Shown: piece by piece, positions 8,386 through 15,510 of the stretch | Layout of the letters: the number at the start of each line of letters is the position of its first letter | Numbering within the stretch: position 1 is the stretch's first letter | Source of the DNA: Candidatus Eiseniibacteriota bacterium | GTDB taxonomy: Bacteria > Eisenbacteria > RBG-16-71-46 > CAIMUX01 | Assembly: GCA_029569475.1 (NCBI GenBank) | Contig: JAKQSZ010000007.1 | Location: 61,470 to 125,469, forward strand | Length of the DNA: 64,000 nucleotides | Reading direction: 5' to 3' | Notes under the pieces: model-generated | The model's input: only the letters and a program-made list of their open reading frames with translations | Told to the model about the DNA's origin: nothing | Databases searched by the model: none | Made by a program: the position numbers and the translations under genes

Positions 8386-10612
8386 CGGAGACTCCCGTGT
8401 TGATAGCCAGGTTTTTCACCTTGAGGCTGAGGAAGGGTTCTCCCTCGATCAGCACGCTACGCGACCGCGGCCAAAGGATGTCACCCTCGGGCTGATAGTC
8501 GCCGAGCGTTTCCTGCCAGACGCCCGTGGTCCCGGTCAAGGGAGAGCGATCGCGGTACTCCATGCGGACGATGCGGTGACTTTCGCGGTCGAAGAAGATC
8601 TTCCAGCCTTCGACGGGAGCGCCCCGCACCAACACGACGTCAGCGGGCCGGCCATCGACCTCGGCGGGCTCGGACAGGGACTGCACCCGCCAGGTGTCGC
8701 CCTCCGTCATTACCGTCAGGAGGTCACGGGCGCGCGCACGGGCCGCTTCCTGCAGGTCTTCCGGCTTCATGTCGGCGAGCCCCTGCATCCCCTTCTGCCA
8801 CCCCTTGTCTCCACAGATGACGCTCGTTGCCGTTCCCATCGGCATGGCCTGATCGGAGCGTTCGCAGTCGGGCAGGCGCCGAGTCGACTTCAGGCTGAAG
8901 GGCATCTGCATTCCCTGAGCGGACAGACTGCCGTCTTCCTCCATGGTGATGTCCTTGATGGCCGCCCAGGCCGGGCCCCCGGTGGCCGCGGCCGCCGCCT
9001 TCAGCAGGTCACGTCCTCGTTCGTAGTCGGCGGGGGTTCCCTCGCCGATGGCGGCGCCGGCTGGTTCCGGGATGGAAATGTCGATCTCCTGCACAAGGCC
9101 GCGCGAATCGATCTGGGAGCGGACCACGTCTTCCTGCCCGACGAAAAGCTTCACAAACCGCGAAGGCTCGATGTAGCGGCGTGCCGCCTGGAGCACGTCC
9201 TCCGGCGTCACGCGCCGGATCTCCTCCTGGTACCTCTGTAGGAAGTCGCGCGGGTAACCGTAGAACTCGTAGGTGGCGAGGCGGTACAGCACTGCGCCCC
9301 TCGAGGACAGCGTGAAGACAAGCTGGTTGAGGATGGTGTCCCGCGCGTGTTCCAGCTCCGCCTCGGTCACGCCATCCGCCAGTATGCGCTCGATCTCACG
9401 TTCCATGTAGCCGGCGGCGGCGGCGGTGGAATCGGACTGCGTCATCGCGTAGACGAAGAAGGCCTCGGGGTGATGCATTCCCGTGCCGGCGAACGATCCG
9501 GTGGCGTAAGCCAGGCCGCGGCGGGTGCGGATCTCGTTCCAGATCCGGCTGGCCCAGCCTCCTCCCAGGATTTCGTTGAGGACCATGACCTCCGCGTGGT
9601 CGGGGTGGTCCATCCGCATCCCGAGGTGGCCCATGACCACCATGCTGTTGGTCATGTCCGCCTTCGGGGCCATGTACAGGCCCCGGGCGGCGACCTCCGC
9701 GACCTCCGGGTCAGGCGGCAGGGGAGTGGAGGACCTGCTCCAGTCGCCGAAGATCCGGTTGAGCAGTTTCTTGACCTTCCCCCGGTCAAAATCGCCGTAG
9801 AGCGTCATGATCATCCGGTCCGGATGGACGAACGACTTGTGAAAGGCGACGAGATCTTCGCGAGAGATGGCATCGATGGTGGCGTACTCGGTGTGCCTGG
9901 CATAGGGATGATCCGCGCCGAAGATCAGCTTGGGGAACTCGCGAAAGAGGATCGACATGGGCTCGTCGTTGCGCGAGGCGATGGCGGTGCGCTCCGACTT
10001 CTTCGCCAGCTCCAGCTTCTCTTCCGGAAAGGCCGGCCGGCGCAGGATGTCGGCCAGGATCGACAATCCCTCTTCCAGGTCCGAGCTCAGAGTTGACACA
10101 TAGGCGGTGCCGTCGGTGGACCCGAAGAAGAGCTCCACGCTGGCGCCGAGGCTGGCGAGCCGCCGGTCGAGCTCATCGCCCGGGGTGTTCGTGGAACCGC
10201 CGGTTCTCATGACTTCGCCGGTGATCGCGGACAGGCCCACCTTCTCCCTGGGTTCGTAGATCGCCCCCGCTCGTAGGAGCACGCGCGCGTCCACCAGCGG
10301 GAAGTCATGGTCCTCCAGGAGATAGACCACGAGGCCGTTCTTCATGACGAAGCGTTCGGGTTCCGGGACCTGGATCTGGTTGAGCGGCGGAATCGTGATG
10401 CTGTCCGGGTCCACCCAGATTGCGTCGGCCGCCCGTGCCTCCGCGAGCCCCGCCACTCCGATCGGGAACGGTCTCAGTGGTGCTGGGTCGGTCGAGAAGA
10501 GGATGGCAAGGGAGAGCTCAACGGCGGTCAGAATCGTCCAGGCGGCCAACCCGCGAGCCAGCCGCGCCACGGCCTTGCCGCGGGATCGTCTGTTCATCTT
10601 CATCATCATCAT
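8357..10612 (-). CDS. Inactive M16 peptidase-fold subunit fused to a LolA-like domain
   Basis: 751 residues if started at ATG 10612. AAGGAG touches ATG 10621 directly but lies 9 bases from ATG 10612, which therefore is the better start. After a signal segment the first ~440 residues are an M16 (pitrilysin-type) tandem fold, but the HxxEH zinc site is replaced by ITGEV, so this is the non-catalytic partner. Residues about 510-751 form a second domain (DLLKAAAAATGGPAW, ITMEEDGSLSAQG, FFDRESHRIVRMEY) like the LolA-type protein at 5993-6877. The catalytic M16 partner is immediately upstream in the same operon, 20 bases away. The fusion suggests that the peptidase dimer also handles a lipid or lipoprotein. 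Confidence 0.8.
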   Translation of the reverse strand: MMMMKMNRRSRGKAVARLARGLAAWTILTAVELSLAILFSTDPAPLRPFPIGVAGLAEARAADAIWVDPDSITIPPLNQIQVPEPERFVMKNGLVVYLLEDHDFPLVDARVLLRAGAIYEPREKVGLSAITGEVMRTGGSTNTPGDELDRRLASLGASVELFFGSTDGTAYVSTLSSDLEEGLSILADILRRPAFPEEKLELAKKSERTAIASRNDEPMSILFREFPKLIFGADHPYARHTEYATIDAISREDLVAFHKSFVHPDRMIMTLYGDFDRGKVKKLLNRIFGDWSRSSTPLPPDPEVAEVAARGLYMAPKADMTNSMVVMGHLGMRMDHPDHAEVMVLNEILGGGWASRIWNEIRTRRGLAYATGSFAGTGMHHPEAFFVYAMTQSDSTAAAAGYMEREIERILADGVTEAELEHARDTILNQLVFTLSSRGAVLYRLATYEFYGYPRDFLQRYQEEIRRVTPEDVLQAARRYIEPSRFVKLFVGQEDVVRSQIDSRGLVQEIDISIPEPAGAAIGEGTPADYERGRDLLKAAAAATGGPAWAAIKDITMEEDGSLSAQGMQMPFSLKSTRRLPDCERSDQAMPMGTATSVICGDKGWQKGMQGLADMKPEDLQEAARARARDLLTVMTEGDTWRVQSLSEPAEVDGRPADVVLVRGAPVEGWKIFFDRESHRIVRMEYRDRSPLTGTTGVWQETLGDYQPEGDILWPRSRSVLIEGEPFLSLKVKNLAINTGVSDAEFQKPAP

Positions 10613-10632
10613 CTCGCTCATCTCCTTGGCGC

Positions 10633-12165
10633 TCACGACGCCGGCTTGCGCAGCACGCCGATACAGCATTCCTGTGGGCGGAACGTATCCTGCGCCAGCG
10701 CCTTGATGTTCCCTGCGGTGACGCCGTCGACCTCGTCGAGGTAGCGGAAGAGCTTGCGCCAATCGCCCAGCTTGCCCTGGTGTTCCGCCAGCCTCTCGGC
10801 CAGCCCGCCGTTGCTGCGCAGGGCGCGGATGAACCCCGCCCGGGCTCGCCTCTTCACCTTGGCCAGCTCCTCCGGAGACGGTCCCTCGTCCTGGAAGCGT
10901 TGCAGCTCCTCCCGGATGACGGATTCGAGCTGCTCCGGGGTCGCATCCTTGGCCGCCACCGCCGTGACCATGATCAGATTGCGATACTTGTCGCCCGGGA
11001 AGCCCGCGGAGACGCTGACCTGTACCGCCAGCTTGTCTTTCTTGACGAGGCGCTCGTAGAGACGGCTGGAACGGCCGGATCCGAGGATGTCGCCCATGAG
11101 TTGGGCGGCGGCCCACTCCGGCTCGAGGGAGCTCGGGCAGGGATACCCCATCACGACCATGGGCTGGGCCTCATCCTCCACCGTGACCCGGATCTCCGCT
11201 TTGTGCTTCGGCTCCTGGGTCCGAACCGGCGGGGGCACCGTGCCCGTCCGCACTCCCGAAAAGTACTTCTCGGCGAGGCGGCGCACCTCCGCCACCTGTA
11301 CGTCGCCCACGAGCGCGATCGTGATGTTGGGGGCGATGTAGTGCGTGTCAAAGAAGCGTTGGGCGTCCTCGCGGGTGAGCGACTTCAAATCGGAGGGAAA
11401 GCCGATCAAGCCGTTGCCGTAGGGATGCGCCAGGAAACAACTGCTCCACCACACTGTGAAGAGACGTCCCATCGGCGAGGACTCGCTGAACCGCCGCTCT
11501 TCCTGGACGACCTCGCGTTCGGTGTAGAACTCCCGCAACACGGGATTGGTCAGCCGATCCCCTTCGAGGCGGGCCCAGAGCTCCAGCCGGTTGGACGGGA
11601 AGCTGCTCTGGTAGACCGTCTGGTCCATCGAGGTGTAGGCGTTGACGTCGGGCGCGCCATTGCCTTCCAGGATGCGGCTGAACTCGTTGCTCTTCACCAA
11701 CTCGCCGGCCGCCTGGCGCGCGTCGGCAAACTCCTTCTGCAGGACGGCCAGGCGGCTGCTGTCGGCTTCCTCGCCCCGGGCCGTCTCCCGGGCAATGGAC
11801 TCCCAGGCCGCATCGATCCTCTCGAGGAGGGGGGCCTCCTTCTCGAAGTCGGTGGTGCCGACGGTGCGCGTGCCCTTGAACGCCATGTGCTCGAACATGT
11901 GCGCGATGCCCGTGATGCCGGCGGTTTCGTTGACGCCTCCGGCGTTGACGTAGGTCCGGTAGGAGAAGACCGGGGCGTCGTGGCGCTCGAGCACGATGAA
12001 GGTCAGACCGTTGGCCAGGCGAAACGACTGGACCTGGGACTCCTGGTCCTTGAACCCGGTGGCTCCGGCACTGCCCGCGAACCAGAGGCCGAGGCCGAGC
12101 GCGCAGAGGGAAAGGACGAAACAGGCCGACCGGATTCTTGCCGCCGGCGGGCTGCCGTGAATCAT
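10633..12165 (-). CDS. M16 zinc metallopeptidase, catalytic subunit
   Basis: 510 residues from ATG 12165, with GGAGGT four bases before it. A signal peptide (ACFVLSLCALGLGLWFAGSAGA) targets it to the envelope. HMFEH at 89-93 is the inverted HxxEH zinc motif, and EREVVQEERR supplies the expected downstream acidic ligand. The second M16 half carries the usual structural core without a zinc site. Together with the inactive M16 subunit downstream it should form a clam-shell heterodimer that degrades peptides or specific proteins in the periplasm. First gene of the four-gene proteolysis operon. Confidence 0.9.
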   Translation of the reverse strand: MIHGSPPAARIRSACFVLSLCALGLGLWFAGSAGATGFKDQESQVQSFRLANGLTFIVLERHDAPVFSYRTYVNAGGVNETAGITGIAHMFEHMAFKGTRTVGTTDFEKEAPLLERIDAAWESIARETARGEEADSSRLAVLQKEFADARQAAGELVKSNEFSRILEGNGAPDVNAYTSMDQTVYQSSFPSNRLELWARLEGDRLTNPVLREFYTEREVVQEERRFSESSPMGRLFTVWWSSCFLAHPYGNGLIGFPSDLKSLTREDAQRFFDTHYIAPNITIALVGDVQVAEVRRLAEKYFSGVRTGTVPPPVRTQEPKHKAEIRVTVEDEAQPMVVMGYPCPSSLEPEWAAAQLMGDILGSGRSSRLYERLVKKDKLAVQVSVSAGFPGDKYRNLIMVTAVAAKDATPEQLESVIREELQRFQDEGPSPEELAKVKRRARAGFIRALRSNGGLAERLAEHQGKLGDWRKLFRYLDEVDGVTAGNIKALAQDTFRPQECCIGVLRKPAS

Positions 12166-12493
12166 GGACACCTCCATGCATCGCGGAACGGGGATGCACA
12201 TCGCGACCGTGGTATGAGTTGCCCGGAAGAGAAAACCGAGGAGCGGTTCCTGCCCGGATCACCGGGAGAGACTATCACAATCGCCGTGGCGCAAAGATAG
12301 GACGTCGCCGTCGGAATCCGTCAGCAGACATCCGTCAAACCGTCATCCGCCAACGGTCATACGCGAGGGGCCACCCCTCCTGATCACCTTCCGGCGGAGG
12401 GGCATTCCCCATTCATCTGCCAGCGGACGCCTCCGGGAGACATCCCCCATTCATCTTCCAGCGGACGCTTCCGGACCATCTCCTGGGGGACCG
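12166..12493. other. Intergenic region with a 30-base direct repeat
   Basis: 328 bases between the E1 dehydrogenase gene and the M16 operon, both on the minus strand. I see no gene. It should carry the M16 operon promoter, but I could not pick a convincing one. Its notable content is the repeat pair at 12407-12474. Confidence 0.6.
12407..12474. repeat. Two direct 30-base copies, 38-base period
   Basis: Copies at 12407-12436 and 12445-12474 match at 28 of 30 positions. They lie about 20 bases after the end of the E1 gene on the minus strand. No coding role; one of a series of unrelated short repeat arrays in this window. Confidence 0.8.
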
Positions 12494-14581
12494 TCAATAC
12501 TCCAGCAGCTCCAACGCCACCCGAGTGATCGCGTCGGCCGAGGGCAGGATCGAGTCCTCCAAGGGGGGGCTGTAGGCGTAGTGCGTGTCGGCCGTGGCCA
12601 CCCGCCGGATGGGGGCATCCAGCAACTCGAAGGAGGAGTCCGCGATCCGGGCCGCGATCTCGGCCCCGAGACCGCAAAAGTACCGGTCCTCATGGACGAC
12701 CATGATGCGGTTGGTCTTGCGCAGCGAGCTCAGGATCGTGTTCATGTCCAGAGGCTTGACCGTGCGCAGATCGATCAGCTCGGCCCGCAGGCCGTCCCGC
12801 TCGAGGCGGGACACGGCCTCGAGGCAGAGCTGAACCGTGGGGCCATAGGTCACGATGGTCAGATCGGTTCCTTCGCGGCGCACGATCGCCTCGCCGATGG
12901 GAACCGCGGGCGCCACGCCGCCGCGCAGGTGCGCCTTCTCCCGGCGGTAGAGGTACTTGTATTCGAGGTAGAGGACCGGATTCGGATCATGGATGGCCGA
13001 GCGAAGAAGTCCGCTCGCGTCGGCGGCGTTGGAGGGCGCCACGATCTTTATGCCCGGCGTGGTGAGGAAGAAGGCTTCCACGTTCTGCGAGTGGAAGAGC
13101 CCGCCCCGAACCCTCGCGCCGGCCGGGCAGCGCACGACCATGGGGACGCCGAACTGGCCTCCATGGCGGTAGCACATCGTCGCCGCGGTGTTGGCAAGCT
13201 GGTCGAAGCCGCAGGTGATGAAGTCGCCGAACTGCATCTCCGCGACCGGCCGCAAGCCCACCAGCGAGGCTCCGACGCTCCCGCCCACGATGAGGGATTC
13301 GGAGATCGGAGTGTCGATGATGCGGTCCTCGCCGAAGCGGTCCAGCAGGCCCTCGGTGACCCCGAAGGCGCCGCCGCCCATCCCGATGTCCTCGCCCAGG
13401 CACAGCACGCGCGGGTCGCGCTCCAGCTCATAGGCCAGGGTGCGGTTGATGGCGGTCAGGTAGTTCACCTCGACCAGTTCTCCCTCCGGTTCCGGAAGGA
13501 AAGGAGCCACCGGCAGCGGAGACTTCTCGGAGGCCCGGATGCCGGGAGCCCCGACGGTGCCGCCTTCCCCGGGGCCGAAGAAGACGGCCGAGGTCGCGAC
13601 CGCCGGCTCGGGCATCGGACTCGACTCGGCGAAGGACACCGCTTCCTCGAGAACCGCCCGGATCTCGCCCCGCACCTCCTCGCCAAGTTTGGCGAGGTCG
13701 AGCCCTCGCTTCTCCAGGTAGAGCTCGTAGAGCTCGATCGGATCGCGCGCGCCCCATTCCACGACCTCGTCTGCCTGCCGGTAGCGGGCCGGGTCGTGCT
13801 CGCTGTGGCCTTTGATCCGGTAGGTGACGCACTCGATCAAGGTGGCGCCCTCTCCACGGCGCGCGCGTTCGATCGCCTTCTCCATGACCTCCAGGACACG
13901 GTGGAGGTCGTTGCCGTTCGTGCGCGCCCGCTTGATGCCGTAAGCGTCGGCCCGTTCCGCCACCGTCTCCACGGCCATCTGCAAACGGAGCGGGGTGGTG
14001 AAGGCGTACTGGTTGTTCTCGCAGATGTAGATCACAGGCAGCTTGTGGATGCCGGCGAAGTTGAGAGCCTCGTGGAAGTCTCCCCGGCTGGTGGAGCCTT
14101 CGCCGAAGAAGGCCACTGCCACCCGGTCCTCGCCGCGGGTCTTGAACCCGAGGGCCGCGCCGGTGGCCACGGGCAGCGTGGCGCCCAACATGCTGGTGGC
14201 GCCGACCACACCCTTGTCGATATCGCCGGTGTGCAGGAAGGAGTCCCGGCCGCCGGAGAGGCCGGTGGCGCGCGCCAGGATTTGGGCCATCAGCAGCCGG
14301 GGCTCGATCCCCCGCATCAGGAAGACGCCCATGTCGCGGTGGAGCGGAAAGACAATGTCGTCATGGCGCAGCGGATGGCAGGCCCCGACCACCACCGCCT
14401 CCTGGCCGACGCCGGAGTAGACGCCGCCCACGACCTTGTTCTGGCGGTGGAGAATCGAGACACGCTCGTCAAACAACCGGACCAGGCAGAGCTTCCGATA
14501 GAGCTCGCGATCCAGTTCCGCCCTGGCCTCCTGGTTCTTTCCCGGAGGTGCCGAGGACTTTTCCGCCACACGCTTGGCCAC
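12494..14581 (-). CDS. 2-oxoacid dehydrogenase E1, fused alpha and beta subunits
   Basis: 695 residues with a GTG start at 14581 behind GGGAGA. Residues about 25-340 are the E1 alpha part, with the thiamine diphosphate motif GEGSTSRGDFHEAL at 160-173 and ENNQYA at 188-193. From about 365 to the end is E1 beta (LGEDIGMGGGAFG, ISESLIVGGSVG, LRTVKPLD). It should decarboxylate pyruvate or branched-chain 2-oxoacids and pass the acyl group to lipoyl E2. No E2 or E3 gene is in the window. Fused alpha-beta E1 proteins are common in Bacteroidota and related phyla. Branched-chain versus pyruvate specificity cannot be decided from sequence alone. Confidence 0.88.
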   Translation of the reverse strand: MAKRVAEKSSAPPGKNQEARAELDRELYRKLCLVRLFDERVSILHRQNKVVGGVYSGVGQEAVVVGACHPLRHDDIVFPLHRDMGVFLMRGIEPRLLMAQILARATGLSGGRDSFLHTGDIDKGVVGATSMLGATLPVATGAALGFKTRGEDRVAVAFFGEGSTSRGDFHEALNFAGIHKLPVIYICENNQYAFTTPLRLQMAVETVAERADAYGIKRARTNGNDLHRVLEVMEKAIERARRGEGATLIECVTYRIKGHSEHDPARYRQADEVVEWGARDPIELYELYLEKRGLDLAKLGEEVRGEIRAVLEEAVSFAESSPMPEPAVATSAVFFGPGEGGTVGAPGIRASEKSPLPVAPFLPEPEGELVEVNYLTAINRTLAYELERDPRVLCLGEDIGMGGGAFGVTEGLLDRFGEDRIIDTPISESLIVGGSVGASLVGLRPVAEMQFGDFITCGFDQLANTAATMCYRHGGQFGVPMVVRCPAGARVRGGLFHSQNVEAFFLTTPGIKIVAPSNAADASGLLRSAIHDPNPVLYLEYKYLYRREKAHLRGGVAPAVPIGEAIVRREGTDLTIVTYGPTVQLCLEAVSRLERDGLRAELIDLRTVKPLDMNTILSSLRKTNRIMVVHEDRYFCGLGAEIAARIADSSFELLDAPIRRVATADTHYAYSPPLEDSILPSADAITRVALELLEY

Positions 14582-14767
14582 GTTGGGTCTCCCTTTGATT
14601 TGCCGGCCCGGTCGCTGGTGCGCCGGGTAGAAGTGGATTGGACGAGGGGCCCCGTCCGGCCGGCGGCCGCCGGGACCCCGCGATCGGTCATGCCGGGCAG
14701 TGTATCGCAGACTACCGCCGAACGGCTATCGCAGAAGGCCACGAGGTCCAATCACGGTCAACTCAGG

Positions 14768-15448
14768 TCAGGACTCCCGCTTGTTCACCGCCGCGATGAA
14801 AACGTCCAGCGTCACATCGTCGCCGAGCAGCGCTCCGCCGTTATCAAGAGCCCTGTTCCACGTGAGGCCGTAATCCTTGCGATCAATCGTCCCGGCGAGT
14901 TGGAAGCCCGCTCTGACGCCGCCGGACCCATCGGGGCCGCTTCCCAGGATGGTCACATCGAGGACGACGGGCTTCGTCACGCCATGCATGGTCAGGTCCC
15001 CGTGCATCTTGTATAGGTCGGCGCGATCCGTCTTCTCGATCCGCGTGCTGGTGAAGGTGATCGTCGGATGGTTGGCCACGTCGAAGAAGTCCGGCGATTG
15101 CAGATGACCGTCTCGCTTTGCGTTCCTGGTGTCGATGCTGGAGGCCTGGATAGTGATCGACGCCTTTGACTTCTCCGGCGCAGCCTCGTCGAAATCGACG
15201 ACTCCCGAGAACTCGTTGAAGGTGCCCGACACCAGGGAAAACATGTGGCGGATCTGGAATCCCACCGACGAATGCGTGGCGTCAATGTCGTAAGCGGCCG
15301 CCTGCGCGGTTCCAGAGCCAGGTGAAGGGATGAGCAGTCCGACGGCCAGAAAGGCCACCAGCGCGAGCGAGAGGATGGTGGGCCGGTTCTGGACGACGGA
15401 TCCCATGCGAGAGAGGGAACGGCTGCGCGAGAGGGAACAGGGCATCAT
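14768..15448 (-). CDS. YceI-family periplasmic protein
   Basis: 226 residues from ATG 15448, with AGGAGG seven bases upstream. Signal peptide (ILSLALVAFLAVGLL) ending near AQA. The mature part is a standard YceI lipocalin-like barrel: DATHSSVGFQIRHM, VVDFDEAAPEKS, TFTSTRIEKT, HGDLTMHGVTKPVVLDV, DRKDYGLTWN. YceI proteins bind isoprenoid-type lipids such as polyprenols. A second, diverged YceI gene lies at 27184-27930. Confidence 0.9.
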   Translation of the reverse strand: MMPCSLSRSRSLSRMGSVVQNRPTILSLALVAFLAVGLLIPSPGSGTAQAAAYDIDATHSSVGFQIRHMFSLVSGTFNEFSGVVDFDEAAPEKSKASITIQASSIDTRNAKRDGHLQSPDFFDVANHPTITFTSTRIEKTDRADLYKMHGDLTMHGVTKPVVLDVTILGSGPDGSGGVRAGFQLAGTIDRKDYGLTWNRALDNGGALLGDDVTLDVFIAAVNKRES

Positions 15449-15510
15449 GACGGCGCCTCCTGTTGGCCCTTTGGGCCTGTTTGTTGGAATGGGAATCGGC
15501 CGCCCGTGGC

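Noticed and set aside
10420..12300. 626-residue open frame antisense to the M16 genes
   Set aside because: Shadow; M16 motifs are on the other strand.
12494..14581. Two separate E1 alpha and beta genes
   Set aside because: The frame is continuous across both halves with a Pro/Gly linker; it is a natural fusion.
12581..15016. 811-residue open frame antisense to the E1 gene
   Set aside because: No signal, domain or ribosome site; the minus strand encodes an unmistakable E1 alpha-beta enzyme.
15465..15477. Hairpin GGCCC-TTT-GGGCC followed by T-rich sequence
   Set aside because: The T-rich side is on the plus strand, where no gene ends; on the minus strand it lies between the methylase and the YceI ribosome site without a U tract.
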